This document shows positions 10,301 through 18,313 of a stretch of DNA of 64,000 nucleotides, piece after piece; position 1 is the first letter of the stretch, and each line of letters begins with the position of its first letter. The position numbers and the translations under genes were made by a program. This DNA comes from Bacteroides fragilis (GTDB lineage: Bacteria; Bacteroidota; Bacteroidia; Bacteroidales; Bacteroidaceae), in NCBI RefSeq assembly GCF_002849695.1, contig NZ_CP018937.1:4774001-4838000 (forward strand). Reading direction: 5' to 3'. Under the pieces are notes generated by a model. That model did no database searches. It was not told the origin of the DNA and saw only the letters and a list, made by a program, of their open reading frames with translations.

Positions 10301-11309
10301 TGAGGCCTTCTACCAGGTGAAGGACGGTAAGTCGGGTGCGGTGGGTACAGGCATCGGACTGGCCTTCTCCAAGTCGTTGGCCGAAGCACATCATGGTACG
10401 TTAAGTCTTGAGGACAGCGTGTATGGCGGTTCTTCTTTCGTGCTCACTTTGCCTTGGGGCGAGGAGGTGGTTTCTGAAGAGCCCGAAGTGCTGATACCGG
10501 AAAGTCAGAATCCGGTTGCCGAAGAATCGGTTTCCGAGGCGCCGGGCAGTAAGTTTACCATCCTGCTGGTAGAAGATAACGTAGATCTGTTGAATCTGAC
10601 GCGGGAGTCACTGAGCACCTGGTTTAAAGTCCTGAAAGCCCAGAACGGCCGGCAGGCGCTTGAAGTGCTTGCCAATGAAACGGTAGACGTGATTGTCAGC
10701 GACGTGATGATGCCTGAGATGAATGGTTTGGAGTTGACGGCTAAAGTCAAGACAGATATTGAATACTCCCATATTCCTGTCATCCTGCTGACGGCAAAAA
10801 CTACGTTGGAAGCTAAGGTTGAAGGTTTTGAGTATGGAGCGGACGTGTATATCGAAAAGCCGTTCTCCATCCGCCAGTTGCACAAACAGATTGAAAACCT
10901 GCTGAAGTTGCGCCAGTCGTTCCATAAAATGATGACCGAATTGTCCGGCAACAGTGGAGCTTCGCCCGTCAGTCTCGTAGAATATTCCGTTTCGCAGAAA
11001 GATTGCGAACTGATGGCTAAAGTGCGGGCAGCTGTTGAGGCGCAGCTCTCTGATGAGCAATTCTCTGTCGACACATTGGCGGAGTCCCTCAATATGAGCC
11101 GTTCCAACTTCTATCGCAAGATAAAGGCACTGGCCGGCATGCCGCCCAATGACTATCTGAAGACGATCCGCTTGAACAAGGCTGCCGAGTTATTGAAAAA
11201 CGGGGTACGCATTACTGACGTGTGTGAGCAGATTGGTTTCAGTTCTTCGTCTTATTTTGCCAAATGCTTTAAGATTCAGTTTGGAGTGTTGCCCAAGGAT
11301 TATCATTGA
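7320..11309 (+). CDS. Hybrid two-component system sensor/regulator (HTCS), PUL activator
   Basis: The single 1329-residue polypeptide joins sensor, kinase and regulator. A signal peptide (residues 1-20) is followed by a periplasmic sensor made of two-component propeller repeats (many WIGT, WVGT and DGL blades, about 25-690) and a Y_Y_Y domain (about 700-770). A membrane segment lies near 777-803 (WWLTTWAYCIYTLLL). The histidine-kinase domain has the phosphorylated His838 in VHEIRTP and an ATPase domain (VNLIGNAVKYA, DDGPGIPD, GTGIGLAFSK). A receiver domain follows, with phospho-acceptor Asp1128 in VSDVMMPEMNG, and the C-terminus is an AraC-type DNA-binding domain (about 1225-1325, SRSNFYRKIK and ITDVCEQIGFSSSSYFAKCFK). 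HTCS proteins bind an oligosaccharide in the periplasm and activate their own PUL. Six matching direct-repeat operators in this window are the likely targets. An in-frame G7 run lies at 8355-8361. Confidence 0.95.
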   Translation: MRIITLLITLFAFGITPLQAFSYFSFKKYQVEDGLSHNTVWCAMQDSYGFIWLGTSDGLNCYNGRGNKVYRNILNDKFSLENNFVQALFEEENQNIWVGTNWGLYIYDREYDRFSYFDKKTRYGVFISSEIKKIIKTESGLIWIATLGQGLFVYDPKTDVLTQNSLQTSFVWDVCESNSRHIYASSLQEGLLCFDESGKFLQSYPLLSAGNNPDNYRINCLLDIRSDIWFGAGSNLLYCLNERTGKLDSYNASHLNFGVIRCLLSYSETELLVGTDNGLYLFDLRDKTFSRIDNPSDPRSLSDQSINAMMRDAEGGIWVLTNLGGVNYLAKPTKRFDYYPPVYRDGGVTAGKVVGPFCENAAGNIWVGTRDGLCFFDVSTYQLTAYPIGGKADKKYDIRSLLLDGDRLWIGTYAEGLKVLDLRTGHVKSYNHLQDTPNTICSDDVLAVYKDRSGDIFVGTSWGLCRYNPQEDNFSTITTVGSMVSVVDILEDMYDNLWIGTSNSGVFRFNTRNGHWKHFQHERNDSTTITNNSVITLFEDLKGTMWVGTNGGGLCSFDPKTETFVDFDPDNTILPNRVIYSIEQDKTGDFWISSNAGLITINPITKQHFRQFTVNDGLQGNQFTAQSSLKTASGKLYFGGISGFNSFVPDQFMDNQYIPSVYITEIRLPYTTDERVVQDILHLEEPLYRAKTITLPYEYNTFSVSFVALSYEDPLKNRYSYRLKGVDKEWVVNSELNTASYTNLPPGKYVFEVRGSNNDHKWNDQTTSLLIVITPPWWLTTWAYCIYTLLLIGLAYYAGWRWNRHVKKKYKHRMEEYQTAKEKEVYKSKISFFINLVHEIRTPLSLIRLPLERLLEDKREGRDAKYLSVIDRNVNYLLGVTNQLLDFQKMENGGVQLNLKKCDINQLVSDVYGQFTSPAELKGISVMLDLPEGEIFASVDREKVCKIIVNLIGNAVKYAQSRIDIKLASSGEGFRVSVSDDGPGIPDGEKQKVFEAFYQVKDGKSGAVGTGIGLAFSKSLAEAHHGTLSLEDSVYGGSSFVLTLPWGEEVVSEEPEVLIPESQNPVAEESVSEAPGSKFTILLVEDNVDLLNLTRESLSTWFKVLKAQNGRQALEVLANETVDVIVSDVMMPEMNGLELTAKVKTDIEYSHIPVILLTAKTTLEAKVEGFEYGADVYIEKPFSIRQLHKQIENLLKLRQSFHKMMTELSGNSGASPVSLVEYSVSQKDCELMAKVRAAVEAQLSDEQFSVDTLAESLNMSRSNFYRKIKALAGMPPNDYLKTIRLNKAAELLKNGVRITDVCEQIGFSSSSYFAKCFKIQFGVLPKDYH

Positions 11310-11619
11310 TTATCCTCTGCGATGAATAATATTTTACCAAAACATTTGCTGAAAGATGGCTTGGTCCGGCTTTTCGGAGACCTCCCGGAGAAGGGGGGAT
11401 TTACGTATACGCGCAGGCAAGTTTGCGCATATACGCAGATTTATTTCCGTCTATGCGTAAATCCGAACCCTTCAGAAAGGCGTTTTGTGGCGTTTTTTGG
11501 GGGAGAAAGAGTTATTAGGGCGGAGAGGGGGTAGCGGTACCCCCTGTTCCGCTGTTATAGATAGAAGTCGGGATGATTCTTAATTTTTATAAATTAAATA
11601 TCGGCTGGAGAGGTGTCTT
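11310..11619. terminator. Convergent intergenic region with hairpins between HTCS and GH43
   Basis: No gene is apparent in these 310 bp between the convergent HTCS and GH43 operons. A 9-bp inverted repeat (GGATTTACG at 11397-11405 and CGTAAATCC at 11456-11464) encloses TACGC/GCGTA-like subrepeats and could fold into a long stem. A second compact hairpin at 11526-11544 has a GGGGGTA stem with a four-base loop. Either could end transcription from both sides, though neither is followed by a strong T run. Confidence 0.4.
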
Positions 11620-12696
11620 TCACTTCTCACTGATCCCTTCTTTGCGAGGTTTTCCCAGGAGAGGCATTCCATCGGTATCCCAGCTTATTTTTTGCAGGCG
11701 GGGACTGCGTGAGTCTGTTGCGCCCGGAGCGTCATTCGGGATTCTTCGGGCATGATAAAGCATATACCACTCCTTTCCGTCCGGCGAAGGTACGAAAGAA
11801 GGGCTGCCCGGTCCGAAGACACTGTCTTCGGGTTGTTGTTCAAAGACAGGCGTGTCCAGCTTCTTCCACGATGCTGCGTCTGTCAGGTCGCTGCCGGCAT
11901 CGGCAGTCAGCAGTCCGATGCAGTAATAAGGGGTCCAACTTCCACTTGCACAGTAGTATATCAGCACTTTGTCCTTGTTTTTCGACTCAAAGAACTGTGG
12001 GGCTTCGTTGACGTGGATCGGATAGGCAGTTTTACTGCCGTCGGGCGAAATCCATTGACGTTCCCATTCATACTCCGGTTCCGAAATCATCACCCTATCC
12101 GACGAGAGTGTCCATGGATTCTCCATCTTGGCTATGTAAATGCATTGGGTTTCGGTCTCGATCCGTCGTTTGGGCCATCCGCACCAGATGAGGTAGCGTT
12201 CACCCCGGTGCTCAAACGTACTGGCATGGATTGCCCAGTTATCGTCTTTGTCCGTTTTGATCCGCCCTTTCATCACGAACTCACCCTCCAGCGGGTTGGC
12301 TGAGACATTTTCGATCACATAGATGTGGTGATTGTCCATATTGCCGTCGTCCGCGGCGAAGTATACGTACCATTTTCCGTCAATCCGGTGTATTTCCGGT
12401 CCCCAAAGGTGATACGAGCTGGACACCTCCTTCGGTATCCACACCTCTTTCCGGGTTGCATGCTCCAGATCGGTGATATCATTCGTTTCCCAAAGGATGA
12501 TTTTATTCTCGGCTCCTTGTGTATAGTAATACTTGCCTTCATGAAAAACAGCCCATGGTTCTGCTCCCACGGGCAGTAGGGGGTTGGTATAGGTGGCTCC
12601 GGAAGGGACCTCCTTGGATACGGGAGCTTTTTTGTTTTGACAAGCCGGACAGCAGATGAGTGCCAGCAAGAGCAACGGGATATGTATGAGTTTCAT
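11620..12696 (-). CDS. GH43-like five-bladed propeller glycosidase lipoprotein (catalytic Asp replaced by Glu)
   Basis: The 358-residue lipoprotein (lipobox near Cys19, CPACQ) has a GH43/GH117-type beta-propeller fold. GH43 enzymes remove arabinofuranose, xylose or galactose units. The blade-one motif that normally carries the catalytic base Asp (GADPSALF in the paralog at 20655) reads GAEPWAVF here, so Glu46 takes that place. The position of the pKa-modulating Asp reads IHASTF, with His. The usual general-acid Glu is probably the one in VNEAPQFF. It is the last gene of the minus-strand operon, with the palindromic element at 12790-12882 just upstream. It is clearly paralogous to the GH43 at 20655. 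It may be an active variant subfamily or an inactive binder. Confidence 0.82.
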   Translation of the reverse strand: MKLIHIPLLLLALICCPACQNKKAPVSKEVPSGATYTNPLLPVGAEPWAVFHEGKYYYTQGAENKIILWETNDITDLEHATRKEVWIPKEVSSSYHLWGPEIHRIDGKWYVYFAADDGNMDNHHIYVIENVSANPLEGEFVMKGRIKTDKDDNWAIHASTFEHRGERYLIWCGWPKRRIETETQCIYIAKMENPWTLSSDRVMISEPEYEWERQWISPDGSKTAYPIHVNEAPQFFESKNKDKVLIYYCASGSWTPYYCIGLLTADAGSDLTDAASWKKLDTPVFEQQPEDSVFGPGSPSFVPSPDGKEWYMLYHARRIPNDAPGATDSRSPRLQKISWDTDGMPLLGKPRKEGISEK

Positions 12697-12789
12697 AGGC
12701 TTGGGGTTTACAACAACGTTACAAATATAGATACCTTTTGAGGGGGCTGAAGGCGGAGAGGGGCAAGTTTAGGCTATTTTAACGTGAAT

Positions 12790-12882
12790 CGGTCAACCAC
12801 GCGGAGGGCACAGAGTCCCACAAGGAATCTATTTCTTAGTAAAACAAGAGATTAAAACTTTGTGGAACTCTGTGGTAGACCG
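12790..12882. repeat. Palindromic intergenic element, copy A
   Basis: This imperfect inverted repeat has arms starting CGGTC..CCAC and ending GTGG..GACCG, with inner arms CACAGAGT and ACTCTGTG. It fills the gap between the GH76 stop and the GH43 start on the minus strand. It is the most diverged of five related elements in the window (others at 14225, 48022, 51956, 53429). Confidence 0.6.
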
Positions 12883-12888
12883 ATGGCG

Positions 12889-14055
12889 TCAGAGCTCGCT
12901 GATTTCCGAATACAGCTCAATCATGCAGGAGTTTTCCAGCAAGCTTTTGAACTTGTCTTTACGGTTGCCCGACCAGTCATTGTTCAGCAATCCGTTTTCG
13001 TCACGGGTATACTGCCAGGCATAGTCCGCATTGTCTATCATGGCTTTCACGTATGTATCATTTTTATCAACCTCGTAAAGAGCTTTCAAGCCGCGGAAGA
13101 GGATGACGTTGAACCACGGACTTGACGGAAAGAACTTCATTTCCCCTTTTACCGTAGGCTGCGGTTTCAGGAAATGCCGGCAGGCACCTTTGGCCGTCTG
13201 CTGTGCGTCTTTCAGGTACTGTTCGTCGCCGGTAGCCTGATAGAGCAGTACGCCTGCTTGGATCATCTGTCCGCTGTTGTACGTATATTTGGCATAACCG
13301 ATTTTTCCTTGCAGATTTTTATTGTCCCAGTAGACAAAATCAGACGGGTCACGAAGGTTATCACGTGTCCACTGGTAAGTTGCCTTGGCTTGGTCGAGGT
13401 ATTTCTTCTCCTTGGTCAGTTTGTAGAGCTTCATGCAGAGAACTGTTGCAGGAGCATTCGAACAAGTATTCTTTGATTCCTTTTTCTGTTCGCACCAGTA
13501 GATACCGCCTCCCAGATCGTCCGACCATCCAGAATAGATGTAATCGTGCAAGGCAATGGCCTTCTTCAGGTATTCCTTATTCTTTGTGGCTGCGTAATAG
13601 TCGCAGAAGTCAATCGCTACCCAATCATTGTCGTCGTAGTAACGGTCATTCTGGCCGGCAAAGGCGGGATAAGACTGATAACACTCCGGTTGGCGGGTAG
13701 TATCCCAGTACAAGTCGAGTCCGGGCTTGATTTGTTTGTCCATCAGTTTCTTGTACTTTTTGTCGCCGGATGTTTTATAGAGCGATACACAGCCTGACAC
13801 CATTGCCGAATAAGGCCACAGGAAGGATACTTCTTGTTGGGTAACCTCTGAGCCGGTGTTGGCTGTATACGTAATTTGTTGATTCGGATTTCGTGGATAA
13901 GTTTCCATCAGCAATCCATACTTTTTTACCTCATAGAGAGACAGTACCCGTTGGAGGAGTGAATCGGCTCTTTGAAGGTAGACTTTACCTCCCAACTGTG
14001 CCGACAAACAGGCAGGAACCAGCAAGAAGGTGAGGGCAATGAATGATTTTCTCAT
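12889..14055 (-). CDS. GH76 family endo-alpha-1,6-mannanase-like enzyme
   Basis: The 388-residue protein uses the start at 14055, which gives a proper signal peptide (MRKSFIALTFLLVPACLSAQ); the longer frame upstream to 14154 lacks a sensible leader. The body is an (alpha/alpha)6 barrel of GH76 type. The paired catalytic Asp residues are visible as DD at 141-142 in RYYDDNDWVAIDF. GH76 enzymes cut alpha-1,6-linked mannan backbones of fungal or actinobacterial glycans. The leader includes PACLSAQ, so signal peptidase I cleavage or lipidation at Cys16 are both possible. It lies fourth in the minus-strand operon, after GH2, with a palindromic element in the gap upstream. A second GH76 is at 42199. 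Confidence 0.88.
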   Translation of the reverse strand: MRKSFIALTFLLVPACLSAQLGGKVYLQRADSLLQRVLSLYEVKKYGLLMETYPRNPNQQITYTANTGSEVTQQEVSFLWPYSAMVSGCVSLYKTSGDKKYKKLMDKQIKPGLDLYWDTTRQPECYQSYPAFAGQNDRYYDDNDWVAIDFCDYYAATKNKEYLKKAIALHDYIYSGWSDDLGGGIYWCEQKKESKNTCSNAPATVLCMKLYKLTKEKKYLDQAKATYQWTRDNLRDPSDFVYWDNKNLQGKIGYAKYTYNSGQMIQAGVLLYQATGDEQYLKDAQQTAKGACRHFLKPQPTVKGEMKFFPSSPWFNVILFRGLKALYEVDKNDTYVKAMIDNADYAWQYTRDENGLLNNDWSGNRKDKFKSLLENSCMIELYSEISEL

Positions 14056-14224
14056 ACTTATATTCAAATAATGGCGATCGGTGGTCGGGCAGGTGGCACG
14101 GCGTTCATAGGCGTTAATCCGGTGAGCGGGCTGTGCGACTTGACAATAACTCAACTACTGATTCGCATAAACAGTAAAATTGTAGATTGCAGTCGAGAGC
14201 TTCCCGGGGTGCAAGGACCTTTTC

Positions 14225-14305
14225 ACCACAGGTAACACAGGTTATTCATGTTGACCATTCGTGACTTAGAAGTCACTCTGTGTAACCCTGTATCCTCTGT
14301 GGTGA
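14225..14305. repeat. Palindromic intergenic element, copy B
   Basis: The arms begin CACCACAGGTAACACAGG and end CCTGTATCCTCTGTGGTG, with a small inner hairpin GTGACT/AGTCAC. It lies between the GH2 stop and the GH76 start of the minus-strand operon, in the 285-bp gap 14056-14340, which otherwise shows no gene. It belongs to the same family as copies C, D and E. Confidence 0.75.
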
Positions 14306-14340
14306 GTTTGGACACATCCCCGGGCGCGAGGCTCCCTTCT

Positions 14341-16125
14341 TTACTTTATTTTCTCGAAGATAGCTTTGATCCGTTTCATATCCAGTTTGGGAGTACGGTC
14401 GTAATAGTAGATACCGTTCTTCTCCTGTTCCACGTCGGTCAGCTGTGTATAGCAGAATCCCGTCACGTGCGGTGAGTCGATAAAGGCATCGATCTGACCT
14501 TCCAGACGTTTGTAGAATGCTTCTGCATTTTCCGGCATGCCTCCGTATCCCCATGAATTTTTCCGGTCTTTCTCTGCCATCCAGGGGATACCTCCGAACT
14601 CGTCAACCATGTAAGGTTGTCCTTCGTAAACAGCCAGAAAGTCTTTGTCTCGTGCATTACGATAAGGCTCTTTGCCCTCTTCCATCTTTAACTGTTCCGT
14701 CAGTTTGACACGATCCTGTTCGTAGTTGTGTACACTCCAGATATCTGTTATCACGTGATTGTCACCACTGGCATCATTTACCGGACGGGTCGGGTCGATG
14801 GCTTTCGTGATGTTGTATACGTCGCGGATCAGGCGAACATAAGCATCCGGACCGCCACCCCAGGTTTCGTTAAAAGGAGTCCAGGTCACCAGCGAAGGGT
14901 GATTCCGGTCACGGACTACGACTTCACTCCATTCGCCCAGGAAGTTACGGGCAGCCAGTTCCTTGTTTACATCCAGCATCCAGCTTGCCGATTCTCCCCA
15001 AGTGATGTAGCCTAACTTGTCGGCCCAGTAATAATATCTCTCTTCGAAGACTTTCTGGTGGAGGCGTGCCCCGTTGAAACCGGCTTCTTTACCCAGTACG
15101 ATATCGTTCTTCAAAGCTTCGTCACTCGGAGCTGTCCAGATACCTTCCGGATAGAATCCCTGATCGAGTACCAGACGCTGGAAATAAGGCTGGTTATTCA
15201 GGTAAAAACGTCCGTTGGCTGTGTGTACTTTACGCATACCGGCGTACGATTTTACTTCATCCACTACATTGCCTTTGGTATCCTTTACCTGATAAACGAG
15301 GTCGTACAGGAACGGAGATTCCGGCGACCACAGTTTCATATTCTTAACCGGCAGAACCACTACTGAACTATTGGCACAGTTTACGCTCTTTTTGGCCACG
15401 GTTTTGTTTCCGTCTTTTAGAGTGACTTCCAATGTGTTGGCTGATTCATTGTAAAACTCCGGTTCGATGACCAACTGCTTTTGGTCGATGTCCGGACGGA
15501 CGAATACCGATTTCAGTCCATTGGCTGAAACGGCCTCCATCCATACGGTTTGCCAGATACCGGTAGTACGGGTATATGAGCAACCTCCCGAATAGTAGTT
15601 ACCACATTGTTTTCCTCCGGTCTGGAGTCCGGAGCGGAGGTCGTCCTGCACAAATACTACCAGGTTATGAGTCTTTCCGGGTGTAACATAACGGGTCAGG
15701 TCTACAGCGAACGAAGATGAACCGCCGAAGTGACGCTGTACGAACTTACCGTCGATAAAAATCTCTGCGCAATAATCTACGGCACCGAAGTTCAGGAAGA
15801 TTTTCTTTCCATTCCAGTCCGATGGAATGGTGATGTTGCGCTGATACCACATCTGTTCGATGAAATCGGTATAGCCCACTCCCGAGAGTTTGCTTTCCGG
15901 ACAGAAAGGTACCGTAATGCTTTTATCAAATTTCTCTGCCGATTGCAAGCGGCGGTCTTTTCCCGACTTTCCAAAATCAAAATCAAATGTCCAGGTACCG
16001 TTCAGGTTGATCCACTGTTCTCTTTCGAACTGTGGACGGGGATACTCCGCTCGCGGAGTATCTGCGCTGAAACAAGACCAACTGTTCAGCATGAATAGCA
16101 TTGCTGCTGCTAAAAGTTTTTTCAT
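14341..16125 (-). CDS. GH2 family glycosidase (beta-galactosidase/glucuronidase type)
   Basis: The start at 16125 gives a signal peptide (MKKLLAAAMLFMLNSWSCFSA), so the 594-residue enzyme is exported. The domains follow GH2 order: jelly-roll sugar-binding domain (about 20-200, QFEREQWINLNGTW at its start), immunoglobulin-like domain, then a TIM barrel. The catalytic acid/base is Glu420 in PFNETWGG and the nucleophile is Glu509 in MVDEFGG. There is no long C-terminal extension, so it is a short GH2 form. Candidate substrates are beta-galactosides, including galactofuranosides, or uronides; sequence alone does not separate these. It is third in the operon that starts at 20377. A paralogous GH2 lies in the divergent operon at 21863. 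Confidence 0.9.
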   Translation of the reverse strand: MKKLLAAAMLFMLNSWSCFSADTPRAEYPRPQFEREQWINLNGTWTFDFDFGKSGKDRRLQSAEKFDKSITVPFCPESKLSGVGYTDFIEQMWYQRNITIPSDWNGKKIFLNFGAVDYCAEIFIDGKFVQRHFGGSSSFAVDLTRYVTPGKTHNLVVFVQDDLRSGLQTGGKQCGNYYSGGCSYTRTTGIWQTVWMEAVSANGLKSVFVRPDIDQKQLVIEPEFYNESANTLEVTLKDGNKTVAKKSVNCANSSVVVLPVKNMKLWSPESPFLYDLVYQVKDTKGNVVDEVKSYAGMRKVHTANGRFYLNNQPYFQRLVLDQGFYPEGIWTAPSDEALKNDIVLGKEAGFNGARLHQKVFEERYYYWADKLGYITWGESASWMLDVNKELAARNFLGEWSEVVVRDRNHPSLVTWTPFNETWGGGPDAYVRLIRDVYNITKAIDPTRPVNDASGDNHVITDIWSVHNYEQDRVKLTEQLKMEEGKEPYRNARDKDFLAVYEGQPYMVDEFGGIPWMAEKDRKNSWGYGGMPENAEAFYKRLEGQIDAFIDSPHVTGFCYTQLTDVEQEKNGIYYYDRTPKLDMKRIKAIFEKIK

Positions 16126-16240
16126 TGTAATTGTGTGTTTGAAGCCTCTTTCCCCCCTATCCCTCCCCACAGGGAGAAGAGGAAAGAAGGCTTATGTGTG
16201 AATATTAAGTTGTTTTTGTTATCACTGTTTGTTGCGGAAA

Positions 16241-18277
16241 TCAATGGGAAGCTCCTACTACCGGAAATTCCGTTATTCTTAAGGTAGTGCATCCGTAAGG
16301 AATCAATGTGATCTCTGTTTCCGGTCCCTCACCTCCACTACAGAAAGAATAGGGTTGAGGCCCTGCCATCTCGTTGTAAAGTTTCCATGACGGTATCAGC
16401 CTTGCCTTCATCCGTATCTCTATCGGAGCATTTTCTTTATTCCAGGGGAATATGGAAGATTGCTTTTCCGGATGAATCGTTACCCGGGCATGTTCATTCG
16501 CTTTGCTGCGGTTGAAGTCTACCAGACCGTAATTCCATGGTTCTGTTGGAGTCACTGCATAATAATACGGGCCGTACCAAGGTTCCTCAAACTTTTTCTT
16601 TTCCCATTTCTCTTCCATCTTCAGGGCAAATACCAATGGGCCACGTTCAATGGCTACCGAATTTTCATACCAGGTATCGGCAGTGACTTCCATCGGCAGA
16701 TGTAGTTCCACGCGGTCTCCTTTTTTCCAGATACGGTCTACAACAGCCATCCGTCCACCTTCCACATGCTGAAGAAGCTGGCCGTTGACTGATATACCGG
16801 CTTGTTTGCACCATTTGGGGATGCGTAACTGAAGGGCAAAGTTGACTTCTTTCCGTTTCTTGTCCATAGATTGGAGTGTGAAACTGATTTTATCATCCAT
16901 CGGATAGTAAGTGTCTTCACAGAAAGTCACCATGCAGCCTTCTGCTACCTTGGCCGTCACCTCCGATGGGGCATATGCTGTAACAGCCAGTCCGCCATCC
17001 GGTGTGGCATACCAAAGGCTCTGCGTGAATTTGGGCCATCCTTGGTGCATGTTCGATGCGCAACAAGGATATCCTGTCAATAGTCCGAAACAGTTGTCCG
17101 TTCCTCCATGATCCTGATCGAAGTTGCGGCGGTGGCGTGTCACCATCACCTGATTGGCTTGCTGGAAATATTGTTTCGTCATGAAATCGTCAGAAATTTG
17201 GGTAGGCAGTGCATTGAATGCAATCCGTTCCAGATGGTCGGCGAAGTCGATATCACCTGTGATCTCTACCATTTTCTCCAGCGAATACATCAGTTCCACT
17301 GCCGAACAAAGTTCGGAACCCTGAGTTGGATTATTGCCATGCAAAGCTTCGTCACCGCCATACATTCCCTGGGGCTGACCGTGAAACTGGCGAATATCAC
17401 TGAAAGCACGTTTCACTGCATCGAGATATGCCTTGTCCGGTTCTTGTTGATAATAGATGACAGGTTCTTTGATGCCTTGCGCCAGGTTGACGCAATGAAT
17501 TGTGTTGATGCGTCTCAGGTCACCCCGGTTCACCATGTCTACAAAACTAAAACTCTGTTTATGGATCAGTTTGCCAAGATCAAGGAGGAACGAATCTCCG
17601 GTGATATTATAAAGCCAATACACAGCCTGAAGATTATCACAAGCACGGAATTCTGCCCAAAAGGTCCAGTTGCCCAGTGGTTTTTCCGGTAAAGTTTTCA
17701 GTTGGTAGCGGAAATAGTTGGTCATGAACCTGATAACCCGCTGGTCATTGGTGGCGGAATAATATTGTTGAAGTATCTTTAACATTACCATGCGTGGCCA
17801 CCAGTCGTGTGAGTTGTCCCGTTGTATGCCGGCTTCTCCCGGATAGTCTTTGGCCGGGCCAAAGAATCCGTCTTCCCGCTGGCTATTTAAAGCCCATTCT
17901 ATCCAGGGTTGTACTTTGGCCTTCAGCTGTGTGTCGTCCAGAAGGTATGCCAGTGGGAGTAATCCGTCAATCCAATACGGTCCTCTTTCCCATTGGTCAC
18001 CGTCGCCGCCGAGCCAACCGTTGCGTTCGCCCATCACTAACGGATACAGTTTGTCCATTTGCCCGGTTGCCCCGTTTTTCTGTCTGACCAGCATTTCCTG
18101 CAGCCATCCTTTAGCTTTGATACTGCCCAATGGCAGTTCCATAAAAGGTTTGCGCACCAGCGGATAGCGGTTGTTGGTATAATTTTCGGGGGTATCGGCC
18201 CGGAGCCCGCTTCCTAAAGAAGAGAAGCAGAGGCCCAGTCCGATAAGCAGATATGTAAACGTATTCTTTTTCTTCAT
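16241..18277 (-). CDS. DUF1680/GH127-type glycosidase (beta-L-arabinofuranosidase-like), exported
   Basis: The 678-residue protein has a signal peptide ending GLRADT. Its (alpha/alpha)6 barrel and C-terminal beta-domains resemble the DUF1680 superfamily (GH127/GH146 and relatives), in which zinc-bound cysteines form the active site. The expected residues are visible: Glu322 and Cys324 in SELCSAVEL, and the Cys405-Cys406 pair in GYPCCASN, where the first Cys of the pair is the nucleophile in characterised GH127 enzymes. Such enzymes cleave beta-L-arabinofuranosides or related furanosides. It is 36 bp downstream of a paralog at 18314 and in the same operon. Exact specificity is unknown. Confidence 0.87.
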   Translation of the reverse strand: MKKKNTFTYLLIGLGLCFSSLGSGLRADTPENYTNNRYPLVRKPFMELPLGSIKAKGWLQEMLVRQKNGATGQMDKLYPLVMGERNGWLGGDGDQWERGPYWIDGLLPLAYLLDDTQLKAKVQPWIEWALNSQREDGFFGPAKDYPGEAGIQRDNSHDWWPRMVMLKILQQYYSATNDQRVIRFMTNYFRYQLKTLPEKPLGNWTFWAEFRACDNLQAVYWLYNITGDSFLLDLGKLIHKQSFSFVDMVNRGDLRRINTIHCVNLAQGIKEPVIYYQQEPDKAYLDAVKRAFSDIRQFHGQPQGMYGGDEALHGNNPTQGSELCSAVELMYSLEKMVEITGDIDFADHLERIAFNALPTQISDDFMTKQYFQQANQVMVTRHRRNFDQDHGGTDNCFGLLTGYPCCASNMHQGWPKFTQSLWYATPDGGLAVTAYAPSEVTAKVAEGCMVTFCEDTYYPMDDKISFTLQSMDKKRKEVNFALQLRIPKWCKQAGISVNGQLLQHVEGGRMAVVDRIWKKGDRVELHLPMEVTADTWYENSVAIERGPLVFALKMEEKWEKKKFEEPWYGPYYYAVTPTEPWNYGLVDFNRSKANEHARVTIHPEKQSSIFPWNKENAPIEIRMKARLIPSWKLYNEMAGPQPYSFCSGGEGPETEITLIPYGCTTLRITEFPVVGASH

Positions 18278-18313
18278 GAGTGTTTCTCTATTAATGTTTG
18301 GGTACAGAAAGTT

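Noticed and set aside
14056..14154. Longer start for the GH76 at 12889
   Set aside because: The extension is polar and would bury the clear signal peptide that begins at 14055.
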